Positions 45,692 through 57,116 of a stretch of 64,000 nucleotides of DNA are shown here, piece after piece (position 1 is the stretch's first letter; every line of letters begins with the position of its first letter). Below the pieces are notes generated by a model. That model searched no databases and was not told where the DNA came from. It worked only from the letters and a program-made list of their open reading frames with translations. Both the position numbers and the translations under genes were made by a program. Source of the stretch: Brachypterus glaber (Eukaryota > Arthropoda > Insecta > Coleoptera > Kateretidae). The DNA lies in NCBI GenBank assembly GCA_958510825.1, contig OY294044.1:99982893-100046892 (forward strand), given 5' to 3'.

Positions 45692-45739
45692 ATAGGGGCT
45701 CAAGCCCTCTCCAAAATTTGGACCTGGTTACGCCTATGT

Positions 45740-46425
45740 GTAATTAGTGAAAAAAAACGATTTTTTTTTTAATACGATGTTTTAGGACGATAAGTACCTA
45801 TATAAGTATAGTAAATTACTATACTTAGACATTATAATTACTATCAGTTATAGTTATTTTTGTATTAATAATGAAAAAAGACTGATTTCACATTTTGTGC
45901 TCGTAAAAAAATAAATAAATTAATTTCAGGGAGTAGGTACGTTTATAACCGTACAAGGTCGCAGCACTTACAATTTTCTGCAAATTTGTTGGAGGGGAAG
46001 TAAAATTCTCACCACTGTCACTCTCCATAAATCGTTCGCAACAAAAAAATTTGGTACACGAAATTAAGACTTGATTAAAAATATATAATTTTATATTAAA
46101 AAAATGGCGGACCACAATACCGTAGCATACAGCTGTTTTACCATTGCCCTGCCGGTTGCCTACACTCTAGAGCGAAAAAACAATTTTGTGCTTGTTGTCA
46201 TGGTAACAAGCAGAAAAATAAAATACTAAGAAATAGGTTGTTTTACTGTTTGAAAACTTAATTTGGTTTTGTGCATTAAACGTAACGTACCAAAACTAAC
46301 TTTTACTTAAAAATTTTAAGAAAAAACTTTTGCTAAATTTTTATTCACATTGCCCATTAAACCTACCTATCCAGTGCTTTACTATGGAATAGGAATCATT
46401 AAACATCTTTACAGCTTTTTTTTAA
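45740..46425. other. Interval without a supported gene
   Basis: A minus-strand frame (45888-46115) includes MESDSGENFTSPPTNLQKIV, whose composition is better than random and could be a small exon, but it has no partner, domain or clear splice site. Left as unassigned. Confidence 0.25.
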
Positions 46426-46689
46426 TTGAAGCGCTCGGGAGAACAAGGACATAAGCCACATTTTTTTACAGCTTTGCTAATATTAAATATATTTTTTTTC
46501 TATACAAATTTTCTATGTTGTAGTACTAAAATACATATGATAAACAATTGCCCTTTATAACATTATGTTATAAAATCGCCCGTCATAAAAATAATACCTG
46601 ATTTTAAGATTTCACCAAAACTTTTAAAGTTGATTATCTCGAAATATACCCGATGTGGCTTATGTACCTTGTTCCCCCGAACGCTTCAA
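46426..46689. mobile_element. 264-bp MITE with TTGAAGCGYTCGGG termini
   Basis: TTGAAGCGCTCGGGAGAACA and inverted TTGAAGCGTTCGGGGGAACA begin TIRs of about 35 bp including ACATAAGCCACAT. Flanks are TTAA and TTGA, so TSD uncertain. Non-coding. Confidence 0.72.
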
Positions 46690-47019
46690 TTGACGTAAAC
46701 TAGGTAAGTGTAATTCTTAGTAATAATTTATTACAATATTATTTAATTTAATGATAATATCAACAAAAATAAAAACATTATAAGCGATTCGAATCATATA
46801 TTTAATTATAATTATATTAAATAGGTATAATTTGCACTTCATAATAAATGGCTTTTCATTTTTTTATCATTGTTATTATTGTAGAATGTCTAATATTTAC
46901 AAAGAAAATGGCCAGACTTTCTAATGATGATGGTCTTTTTATGGGTCATTCTCAAAATATACAATGATTGCATTTATACGATAATACAAGTCAAAATTAA
47001 TTCCGTTTTTTCTTCTTTT

Positions 47020-48052
47020 GTACTCCTGAACAAGGTGTTCCCCAAGGATCCTCATTATCTCCCCTCCTCTACAATATTTTCTGCTACGATCTCTATAATC
47101 CTGATCCTAATCATTGCGATCCCAGTGCTTACATCATTCAATTCGCTGACGACTCCGCACTTATATCCCACAACCAGCCCCTCAAAAAAACAATGAAACA
47201 GTGATTGTAGTGTAATCACTGTCAGATCAATCAGCACTTTGGTATCGCAAGTTTCCATTTGGAGACAAACTATTAATGCTCGTAAATCACAGCTCATTAT
47301 CTTTAACCCCAATCCTAAACCAGACTCTCCTTACATCTCTCAACAATGTTACCATTATTCCCACCAAAAATGTCAAGTATCTGGGTATGCATCTCGATAG
47401 TAAGCTAAACTTCAACTATCACACAAAATTAGCTAAGGCAGCTACAATCACCAGAACCAGTCACTTTAGAAGCCTCACGTTTAGGAACCAAGGAATAAGC
47501 ACACTTACTGGACTACTGTCATCCGCTTTTCCTCAACTGCAAAAATCCTGCCAAAACGAACTTAAAAGTAGCCGAAACTTCCGCTCTTAGAAAAATCACC
47601 AAGCTGAGAAACCCCACTAATCCCCTACACAATCCACCAAATACTCTCCTACTTGAAATCACCAATACTATTCCCATCCTCACACGTATTTTAACTATAT
47701 CCTCAAATTTTGCACAACCATATAAGAAATACATTTATTTATTTCTTATATGACCACAACAGCAGCATACTACAACTTCTGCATTTATCATGCTCCGGCG
47801 GTGGAAAAATCATTATGATATTTTGACAGATCTCAGAAACTAGACTTTATTTTATTATATACACTTTTTTTGCCTTTTGCAATTTTTATTTATTAATTTT
47901 TTTTTGCAATAAGGAAAGTTATTTATTATTTTTAACATTTAAAAATGTAGCTATATACTGGCTAAAGGACTTCGGTCGATGGCCATTTGTATAATATCAT
48001 TATTTTATAATGTGTTATGCCGTGTTATGCAATAAAGACAATTATTATTATT
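47020..48052 (+). pseudogene. 5'-truncated Jockey-type LINE, RT core to 3' end
   Basis: It enters at the RT with EQGVPQGSSLSPLLYNIF, then the catalytic FADD (IIQFADDSALISHN, about 47136). Stops and shifts follow near 47205-47290. It continues as FNPNPKPDSPYISLNNVTII and TKNVKYLGMHLDSKLNF. The C-terminal part is further frameshifted. AATAAAGACAATTATTATTA at 48031 gives a polyadenylation signal and tail. Multiple disablements; inactive. Confidence 0.82.
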
Positions 48053-48129
48053 TTTATTAAAAATAAACTAAAAATGGTACGTTTCTACCGAACTTACTTT
48101 CTCGCTTAAATGTGCGCATATATCCGCAC

Positions 48130-48236
48130 TTATAAGTTTTTTTTGGTTAAGTGGAAGAACGATCTTGATCGAACTTCGCCATTTTGATGTATTTTTATAT
48201 CAAATAAAGACGTTTATTATTATTATTATTATATTG
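48130..48236 (+). repeat. Retroelement tail-like sequence with (ATT)n end
   Basis: AATAAAGACGTTTATTATTA at 48195 resembles the polyadenylated 3' ends of the Jockey-like LINEs in this window, but no coding remains. May be a SINE or a heavily truncated LINE. Confidence 0.4.
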
Positions 48237-48239
48237 ATT

Positions 48240-48660
48240 AATTTGTTGTTATTTTTTATATAACATCCTTTGGAAACAGTTTGCATTTATTTTCGATGAT
48301 TATGAAAACGGAGTCCCTAAATGTTAATTTTAAATCGCCTCCGCCAAAATTGCAATAAAAATTTGATTTTTCCAGGAAAAACAGCAATCTTTTTATGCTT
48401 TTGCTATTAGTGTACAAAAATAAAGTAAAATCGTTACAGCGATTTTTGAGAAACCCGATTTTTTTATTTTCATCATTCTTTTTAATCGAGTAGGTGCATG
48501 CCAAATTTAATTTGTTTGAGCTGAAAATCGAGCCAGATTGAATTTTTTTGCATTTTGCACGATATGGTATACCAGATAAAAATAAAATAAATATTATTTT
48601 TATTTTTTTCCAATTTTTAAATGAAATGGGCTTTTTAAATTAATAAAAGAAATGGCTCGA
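48240..48660. other. Interval without a gene
   Basis: AT-rich sequence. The minus-strand 82-residue open frame has no recognisable feature. Confidence 0.4.
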
Positions 48661-48663
48661 GAA

Positions 48664-48905
48664 GTAGTAGTAGTAGTAGTAAGGGTGGGGAGCTGTAAGC
48701 CAGGCAACAAGGCCACAATGGCCCTTTTTGCCAACCCCGAGCTGTCCTAACCACATATCTGCCCAACTCCTTGCCTGAACTTCCCGGACCTCCTCATAAA
48801 GGTCGTGATGTCTGTCCAGGTCAGGGGACGCAAATCCTCTCTTCGAATCGTTACTACTCCGAAGATCTCCTGTCGTATACTGCCGAATGCCGAATGGCTG
48901 GGGAT
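48664..48905 (-). pseudogene. 3' end of the RNase H LINE family
   Basis: Minus-strand translation gives REDLRPLTWTDITTFMRRSG, then KFRQ and a stop. This parallels QEELRDLPWANILTFIERTG at the C-terminus of the 31555-33000 copy. The conserved 3' hairpin and a (TAC)n tail (plus-strand TAGTAGTAG at 48665) follow. 5'-truncated to about 240 bp. Confidence 0.8.
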
Positions 48906-49007
48906 ATGATAGGATGGAGATTTATCTCAAACTAGTCTTGCAACTACAAGTTATCATGATAACTTGATGGTGAATACATACTGGTAAACCTAGATCTAGT
49001 GTCCCCA

Positions 49008-49152
49008 GGTAAACCACCGTAAAATTAACTTTTTTTTCGCATGCGCGCGATTCCAACCCAATGAAGAAACCAGAAGCGTAGGATTGATGTCACGTATCCA
49101 GTTAAAATCACGCGCATGCGAAAATAATTTTATTTTTTACGGTAGTTAACCT
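49008..49152. mobile_element. 145-bp MITE with AGGTWAACYACCGTAAAA ends
   Basis: AGGTAAACCACCGTAAAATT at the left and inverted AGGTTAACTACCGTAAAAAA at the right; both arms continue to TTTTCGCATGCGCG. TSD not identified. Confidence 0.65.
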
Positions 49153-49283
49153 GACTTGCGTTGGAAGGAAAATAAGAAGGTAGGTAGAGCCGTACCTAGA
49201 AGGGAAAAGAGGGCTTAACCCTCCCTGGCCTTGGTTTGAGCCCACTTGCGTTTTCGTTGAGCCCCTTCTGCCGTTTTTTGATC

Positions 49284-49411
49284 TTTTAAGGCTAGCATTT
49301 CTTTGAACCGAGTTTATTGTCCTTGAATGAAAAGCACGGGCTTTCTAATGAAAATCCGCGCTCTTTATTCAAGGACATTAACTTTGGTTCAAAGAAAAGC
49401 TAGCCTTAAAA
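49284..49411. mobile_element. 128-bp near-perfect hairpin
   Basis: TTTTAAGGCTAGCATTTCTT and its inverse bound arms that also share TTGTCCTTGAAT(G/A)AA. Non-coding, no clear TSD. Confidence 0.68.
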
Positions 49412-50022
49412 CAAGAGAATATGACTTTGAATATATCGAAAGACACGTGTCTGTTCAATGAATCCTTTTTTTGTGTGGTCTAACCGTCAGACTTCGGCTA
49501 AAATTTTAATTAAAAGGTTTTTTAAAATAATTAGCTTTTCAAATTCTTTCTTTTTTTATTATTTATGACCATAAAAATTATTACAAAAGTTGGCCTGCGG
49601 CACTAAACTTAATTGGAAAAAAATAGGTTAGGAAATTATGGTTAAACTTATTGAAAAAAGGTAAAAGAGCTTATTCCGTTGCACCCTGGAGGCTAAAAAC
49701 CTCTGGATTATATTTTGAATACTCCCTAAAGGTAGGTAAATATACTATTACCCCTACGAGGGTATATCAAATTGCAATATTTTGACTTTAGATGATTTTA
49801 GAATTACTCTTATCCAATTGTTTAATTATTTAAAAATAATTAACTAATCTTACTTTATTTAATTCTGAACCTTGTGTACCTTTTATCTTCTTCGTAATAG
49901 GCTCGGTAATAGGCAAATTAGGCTTATTTAATGCAATTACTGTTAAATCGAATTATTTAATTGAAGAAAACCGTTATTGATTTTTTTTTTATATATATTG
50001 TTTTTCCAACCTTAAATGCAAA

Positions 50023-50095
50023 ATGAATATTTTTGCTTATTTTTTTAGAAAGTTATTTTATATTATTAATGGAAAACATAAATCTATTATACCAG
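50023..50095 (+). CDS. 73-nt candidate exon A (paralogue of 58005)
   Basis: ATG opens a frame MNIFAYFFRKLFYIINGKHK followed by SIIP and ends CCAG|GTAAAC, a plausible splice donor. A sequence of exactly the same length, at about three quarters identity, lies at 58005-58077. Similarity begins near the ATG and ends at the GT, the pattern expected of a coding exon. I do not know the family and no second exon is visible. Confidence 0.35.
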
Positions 50096-50459
50096 GTAAA
50101 CAGGCCCTACGTTAAAAAATAAACTGAACGGTTCCACCGCACTTTAAAATAAGTTTAAGATTTTAATAATTTTGTTGATATTTTTAAAAAGTCCGGTGTT
50201 TATAAAAAAGTAACCCCAAATGTAAATTTTAACGCGCCTTCGGCAAAATTGAAATAAAATATGTCACGCCTAGGGCTTACATGGAATCTCAAGACCGGGA
50301 TTTCCTGGAAGTGAAACAATTTTTTTGGAACCAAATGTGGTCCCGGTCTCGAAATTTCAAATATTACTACTTACCGGGTGTCTGACTATTATTAAATACA
50401 GTAAATTTGGTAAAATTAAGTGCAGTTACTGCAATAGGAGCATATTAGATTTTTTATTT

Positions 50460-50870
50460 TGCTTTCCCATTTTGAAAATTTTAAAATTTTTGGGAAAGCT
50501 TTAAAGCCTTCTAATAATAATTTTTATTTTTTTGCGTATTTTTGCATTTTATGACGTTTTATGTCGATATAAATTAGATATAAACCAATTACGAGCAAAA
50601 AAAAAATCACGATCGGTCGAAAGATCGCTCTGTCCGGAAAATCTTGTGTGCAGGATAACTTAAAAACGCTTGAAGCTAGAAACTTGAAATTTGGCATACA
50701 GGTATGTTTCCAAATTCCAAATTCGTTATCCCTAGATAATAAATAAGAACTACTTTTTAGAAGTACCCTTAGGAGGGGCGTAGCTCCCTTTGAGCTTATT
50801 TCCAGACCAACCTTTATAGGAAATTTTTTCATATTTTTGGACTTAGAATCACCCTTAAAATATAACTTAT
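50460..50870 (+). repeat. Family Y copy
   Basis: CCCATTTTGAAAATTTTAAA, AGATCGCTCTGTCCGGAAAA and GAAATTTGGCATACAGGTAT match the other copies. It runs into a fragment of the CAGGGTGATC MITE family (GAGGGGCGTAGCTCCCTT and TTTTTGGACTTAGAATCACC) without its terminus. Confidence 0.6.
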
Positions 50871-51108
50871 TTATGAATCACCCTTTATATTGAATCATAT
50901 TGGTACCTAGGTAGTATTTAACGGTTTTATTCTCAGTAATACTAAGTTGTATGTGCTTATCAAAAAATATTTTGAACAGTTACAGAGTTTTATGTCATTT
51001 CTAAATACATATTTAACTTGGGAAATAAGTATGTATTTTAAGATTTTTCTCTAACAAACAGAATAAGATTTACCTAAAAAGCTTATATAAAAAGATAAAA
51101 TACAAATA

Positions 51109-51813
51109 CAGGGTGATCGATAACTGGCATGCCAAAATTTAAGAGGTTATTCTGCATCCAAAAATATCAAAAAAAGTTCCTATAAAGGTGGGTCCGCTAA
51201 TGAGCCTAAGAGAGCTACAGCCTTTTAAAATTGTAATAAAAATAAGGTTTTTAATTAATAACTGTAGTACCCTTTAAGCTAGAGCGACGAGCTTTTGCAT
51301 GTATTAATAAGGGCAATAAGTTTACGTTAATTTATTTTTTTAAATTTATCCAGAGGCGTCCCTAGACGGAAAAATGTATTAGACTTAACACATTTTTGCC
51401 CCAAACTTTTTTATGTGTACTTTTTTTGGATTTGTTTTAAAAATATGGATTTCTTGAGTAAAAATACATAAAAAAATGTCATATAGTGTAACACTGTAGG
51501 AGCAACCGTTTAAAAAAAAAGCAATTAAGGGAAACCACCAAAAACGTTACTTTTTAAAAGGCTAACTCCTTTAATATTAAATTTAGGTGTTTTGGTGAAG
51601 AATACTTTTTTGCTCAGTTTTAAATGAAGAATCGCCCTGCAGCATTAAAATTTTATTGATGCTTTTTTTTTGTTCCCCATTCATTATGTCATCTTCGAAG
51701 GGCCATAGCTCCCTTAGGGCTCATTTCCGGACCAACCTATAGACACTTTTTTTCATATTTTTGGATGTAGAATCACCTCTCAAATTTTGACATGGCAGTT
51801 ACTGATCACCCTG
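51109..51813. mobile_element. Complete mariner-like MITE (CAGGGTGATC family)
   Basis: CAGGGTGATCGATAACTGGC at the left and inverted CAGGGTGATCAGTAACTGCC at the right, flanked by TA (51107-51108 and 51814-51815). Length 705 bp. It defines the full-length family member, with other copies at 44627-45554 and 5670-5968. Confidence 0.82.
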
Positions 51814-51904
51814 TATATATGTATATAATATATCTTTATTTTGTGTAAGGAAAAAGAAATTTTTGATTTTACTCAAAAGGGAACGTTCAAATATTACGTA
51901 ACGC

Positions 51905-54611
51905 AAAGAACCCCGCACAAAACCACGTGTTTTTGGCCTTCGGCTAAATTTGCTGGAAATTATATATTTTATTAACCTTCATGTCCTTAGTAATTGACCA
52001 AAATTTCAGCTTAATTGTATGTACAGTTTTCGAGATATCGAGATTTAAAATTGGTGATTTAGAATTTAGGAAAATTTTACACCTGTTAAAATTTTGTGCT
52101 TTTTTAATGTCAGTTTTTCATGTATGATTAAACTTAATGGCGCAAATTGAAGGTGTTTAGATGCTTTATTTAAATGTGTTATAACATTGGCCACAGAGTG
52201 TTGCCCTTTTCCGTGGCAACAGCCCAAAACAGGCGATATAATAAATATTAAAAATGCCAATTATTAATTTTGGTTTAATATTAAAAAACAGAAAATCTAA
52301 CGGCTAGAATTTCATAATTTTTATATATTTTATAGTTTTTGAGTTACTGAATAAAAATAATTGAAAGCGAAGGTTATTAGAGTACTCAAAGTCCTTCTGT
52401 TTGGACATGATGGGGGTAAACCACATCAAAATAAATTAACCCGATTCTTACAAACAAATGGAATTTCAGAAAAGGTATTGCTAAAGTAAAGTAGGTAAAC
52501 CAACTAAAGAGCCTACATTGGTATAGTGGAGCAAAGGGCATGAAACTTTGAACTGTTATAAAATTACTTATTTCTGCGTTTAAGATAATCGCAGTATGGC
52601 TTGCAATGGAGGGAGTTAAACCAAGTTAACCAGTTTCTCAAAAGTAATTTAAGCCTGGTAGGAACATGGGCGGAATTAGGAGTGGCCATGGGGGCTATGC
52701 CCCCCCCCCTCAGGGAGATATATAAGCATAGAAATACCTTCAAAATTATATTTTTGGTAAATGCGCATTTTTTTTCCTTATGGATGGTCCCCCCTCCCCT
52801 TAAAATAAAATAAATCCGCCCCTGGGTAGGAAAAGGGATACCTATAGATAGGCTAATTACTTATATGTTTAAAAGGCAATAAAAATAGGAATCTAAAAGT
52901 TAATAAAAAACTAGTTAATTGCTTCACCTTTGTGTGCTCTATCTTACTAAAATTAGTTTTAATATAATTTGGTAATAAGAAATATCGGATCTTTGGATTG
53001 AATGGTTTGAGGAATATTTTTTCAACTGTAGGTATTTCATATCTTCCTATAGGAAGTCTTACACCCTGGGTTTTATCTTTTGCCTAATTATCCAGTTTCT
53101 ATCACATAGTTTAATATGAAACAAAAACGTGTAAAAAATATATTTGCTTGGTATTTTAGGAAAAGTCTATCTTTATTTTTGATAAAAGTTATACATATCA
53201 GCATGAGAGAAATTATTTTTAGCTTTGAGCAAGTGTATACGAATTATAATTATTTGACGATTTTCTTTTATTAATAATTAATTTTAACTGATTTTTGTTT
53301 TTTGCTATATTAAGTTATATTTTATTATATAAAGTAGTATTTTAATAATAATACCTTAATTTTTATAAAACCATGGAAATAAATCTACCTATAATAAGAA
53401 CTTATTTAGGTGTACATACATTATTCACTGTCAGAGTATATAAAAATGGCATTTTGACAAAATATATCATGCTGTGTATTTACCATAATCCTAGGCAAAT
53501 GGCAATAAGTAATCTAATAAAACCTTTACGTTTTATACCTTTTTTCCGATACGCCAATGTAGGACCTCTTTGGTTGGTTTACCTATTTTACTTTAGCAAT
53601 ACCTTTTCTAAAATACCACTTATTTGTAAGATTTACCGATAATTTAAAACTTTTAGCTGATTAAATCGAGTGGAACTATTTTTATGTGGTTTACCCCAAT
53701 CATGCCCAAACAGAAGAACTTTGAGTACTCTAATAAGCTTCGCTTTCAGTTATTTTAGATTCTTATTTTTATTGCCTTTTAAACATTTAAGTAATTAGCC
53801 TATCTATAGGTACCCCTTTTCCTACCACGCTTAAATTACCTTTGAGAACCTGGTTAACTTGGTTTAACTGCCTCTATTGCAAGCCATACTGCGATTATCT
53901 TAAATACAGAAATAAGTAATTTTATAACAGTTCAACTTTTCATACCCCTTGCTCCACTATGCCAATGTAGGCTCTTTAGTTGGTTTACCTACTTTACTTT
54001 AGCAATACCTTTTCTAAAATTCCATTGGTTTGTAAGATTTACCGATAATTTAAAACTTTTAGCTGATCGAATCGGGTTAATTTATTTTGATGTGGTTTAC
54101 GCCCATCATGCCCAAAAAGAAGGACTTTGAGTACTATAATAACATTCGCTTTCAATTATTTTTATTTAGTAACTCAAAAACTATAAAATATATAAAAATT
54201 ATGAAATTCTAGCCGTTAGATTTTCTGTTTTTTAATATTAAACCAAAATTAATAATTGGCATTTTTAATATTTATTATATCGCCTGTTTTGGGCTGTTGC
54301 CACGGAAAAAGGAAACACTCTGTGGCCAATGTTATAACACATTTAAATAAAGCATCTAAACACCTTCAATTTGCACCATTAAGTTTAATCATACATAAAA
54401 AACTGACATTAAAAAAGTACAAAATTTTAACAGGTGTAAAATTTTCCTGAATTCTAAATCACCAATCTTAAAGCTCGATATCTCAAAAACTGTACATACA
54501 ATTAAGCTGAAATTTTGGTCAATTACTAAGGACATGAAGGTTAATAAAATATATAATTACCAGCAAATTTAGCCGAAGGCCAAAAACACGGGGTTTTGTG
54601 CGGGGTTCTTT
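51905..54611. repeat. 2.7-kb inverted duplication
   Basis: AAAGAACCCCGCACAAAACC at 51905 begins an arm that recurs inverted to 54611. Arms of 0.85-0.98 kb share blocks including a 64-codon frame present in both (MAFLIFIISPVLGCCHGK...), on minus at 52066-52260 and plus at 54256-54450. The right half also has a direct duplication (53560-53760 and 53990-54150). The left arm carries a 160-bp hAT-like insertion. About 0.87 kb of non-repeated sequence is at the centre. The 64-codon frame is conserved only because the arms are, and shows no domain. Confidence 0.8.
52665..52824. mobile_element. 160-bp hAT-like MITE with 8-bp TSD
   Basis: CATGGGCGGAATTA at the left and inverted CAGGGGCGGATTTA at the right are typical hAT-like ends. 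GGTAGGAA is duplicated at 52657-52664 and 52825-52832. The opposite palindrome arm has the empty site (TTCCTACC at 53819-53826). Confidence 0.87.
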
Positions 54612-54619
54612 GGATCATT

Positions 54620-56030
54620 TTGGACTTTTTTGGAAGTTTTTTCGGATACTTACACTATACGTAGGACCTTTAAAATTGGCCCATAGAAAACTTTATGGTG
54701 TGCTGAATGAGCACACCAAATTTCATCAAAATCGGCCTGATAGTTTTTGCACAATAATTTTGAAATTCAGATTTTGAAAAAAAATTTCAAATTTTCAAAA
54801 TTATGCAAAATTAGGTTAAGTATCCGAAAAAAAATTCACAAAAAAACTCGTTTTTTGTTTAACTCTTTTTTGTGATCTTTACTATTTTTGCAATAATAAT
54901 ATTTTTTTTCGATTTGCAACCAATTTTATCATGTATAAAATTCAATTACAAAACTTTTTTCCTCTTCAATATTTGTCTGAAATGAATAGTTCTAGAGATA
55001 TGAACGAAAAGGAGAAAAATAAATAAATTTCTTCTCAATTTTGCAACATTTTGTTAAATAAAAAGTGGCCCTAGGTTTATTTTATGCGCATAGTGAAATT
55101 ATCATTTCTAGTGATATTCTGGACCCATCGATCCAAAAATGTAGAATACTATCCGATTCACCCAACCTAAAACCGATACCGCCTGGTGTATGTAAAGATG
55201 TTTTGTTAGCGACTTGCACGACTATATATTCATATTGTTTTCCAGGAGATTTTTACCTACGCACGTTTGACATCATACGCGCGTAGTTAAAAATTATATT
55301 ATTTATAAATAAAATAATATAATTTAATTGATACATGAAATAATATTATTTATAGATAAAATAATATTATTACCTCTCACGTAAATACTATTTTTCTCTC
55401 TTACGACTTTTTAAAAACATTTCTATTTATGTAAACACCTATCTATTTCAATTACTAGGGGGTTATTTAACAATTACGTCACGACCGATATAAAATATTC
55501 CAGTGTAACGCGACCATTTATTTGTTTATACTCGTCAGGGACCTAAAAGGTATTTTATCATGGGAAAAGCAAGCAAAAAAGTGGTAGCAGTGGATTGAAT
55601 TCGAACTCGAGGCAAACACGTGTTAAAATACGTAGTTACGGTTCGTTGTTATTAACTTTTAGTTCGGCTGGAAAACACTCAGTTTTCTTGCATAATTGTA
55701 ATTTGTTTACTTATAATGTAAATGTGGATTTAAAACCAAAAATAAAATAATTTATCGGGCGAGACGTTTTTTAATCGCAAAAAGGATCACGTGACCTCCA
55801 TAACTTTTGAATAAATAGGTCAATTTGAACAAAAGTTGCATTCTTTCACTTATTAATTGATAACAAAAGACGGTTTAATATAAATTTATAAAAAAGTACA
55901 AACATGAAAAAAAAAATAAATTAAATTAAAAAATATTTTTTTTTTAAATTTCCTTTAAAAAAAATAACTGTTTTCCAAAGTTGAACTAAAAGTGAATACC
56001 GGCGAACCGTGTAGTATACTCAGGGCCGTA
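54620..56030. other. Interval without a supported gene
   Basis: Contains AAATTTCATCAAAATCGGCC and other degenerate non-coding repeats, and an AT-rich palindromic patch at 55288-55380 made of AATAATATTATTTATA-like units. A 73-residue plus-strand frame at 55065-55286 has mixed composition but no recognised domain. Confidence 0.4.
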
Positions 56031-56085
56031 GCTATGTGGGGGAATGGAAGGGAGCCTCCCCTCCCACCTATCTTGAAATCTAAAA

Positions 56086-56385
56086 ATTTGCATATTTCAT
56101 GGATTCAAAATACAAAAGTTGCATATTTTACGGGTGGGTATTTTTTTTTTAGTCATTAACTTTTTTGTGTCTAAGAAAAAAGTTGCATATTTTTTATGGA
56201 TTCATGCAAGAGTTGCATATTTCGCAAAAGGGTAGGACCTTTTTTTTAGTCATTAACTTTTTTGTATCGAAGAAAAAAGTTGCATATTTCATATATTCAT
56301 ACAAAAGTTGGATAATTAACGAAAGGGTAGGACCTTTTTTTTTAGTCATTAACTTTTTTGTCGCGAGAAAAAAGTTTCATTTTTA
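56086..56385 (+). repeat. 96-bp tandem repeat, about three copies
   Basis: TAGTCATTAACTTTTTTGT recurs at 56150, 56247 and 56343, with AGAAAAAAGTTGCATATTT and AAGGGTAGGACCTTTTTTTT between. The 73-residue ORF across it is a by-product. Confidence 0.8.
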
Positions 56386-57116
56386 GTCTTAAAAAGTTGG
56401 CATTTTTTACCTTCTCCCTCTCAATTTTCAAAAATTTATAAATGAGGATTATTTTTAGTATTTTGATTTTGTCCAATTTTTTTTAATATTTCTATGTATA
56501 AATAGTGTTTTAAAATTTAATATTTAGTCTAATTTTGATTTGGTCCAATTTTTTTTTTTTAATGTTTAAATGTATAAATACGTATTTATTATTTATTTAA
56601 AATTGAATTTTATTTTGATTTTGTCCAGTCCGCTAAAAATTTGATAACTTCCGTCCAGTTTTTTCCACCCGGACAAAATCAAACAACCCTGCTGCCAACA
56701 AAAGAACTCTTTCCTTGTATGCCTAGGTTTATTAAAACAAAAAAACTAGTTTTTTTATATATTTTTTGTCTAGGGCGTTTTTTGACGGATTTAAAAAAGT
56801 TAAAACCAACATATTCAGGGTAACCACAGATTTTGCAAATTCCTGATTTTTCATGGATTTTTCCCTGATTAAAATTTAGATATTTGCCTGATGTTAGCAC
56901 ACAAATTAAAAAATTAAAACTAATATCCGCAAAAGATTTAAACATGCTGTAAGAGCATTGCTCTTTCGTTTTTGAGTTATGATTTTATTTTTTTTTTGCT
57001 TTTTTTTCTGTTAAATGGATTGGTAAAAATTCTTTAATGAACACTTACTTTAGTAAAAATTTACCAGTTTTTTTTTTCGATTTTCCTGACTTTTCCCTGA
57101 TTTCCCTGATCTGTGG

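Larger units (their letters stand above)
44299..45738. mobile_element. TIR element with ACATAGGCGTAAC ends, filled with nested insertions
   Basis: ACATAGGCGTAACATAGGC at the left and the inverse of ACATAGGCGTAACCAGG at the right bracket 1.4 kb. Both ends carry GGGG-CCCC type blocks (GGGGTTAGCCCCC). Inside are a 130-bp hairpin, a mariner-like MITE, (TA)n tracts, a LINE tail and a second hairpin. TSD not clear. Confidence 0.5.

Noticed and set aside
45888..46115. Minus-strand ORF as a first exon
   Set aside because: Composition is suggestive, but there is no donor site, partner exon or known domain that I can support.
52066..52260. Conserved 64-codon ORF pair (with 54256-54450) as a real gene
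   Set aside because: Both copies lie in the arms of one inverted duplication, so conservation reflects duplication; no domain, no third copy.
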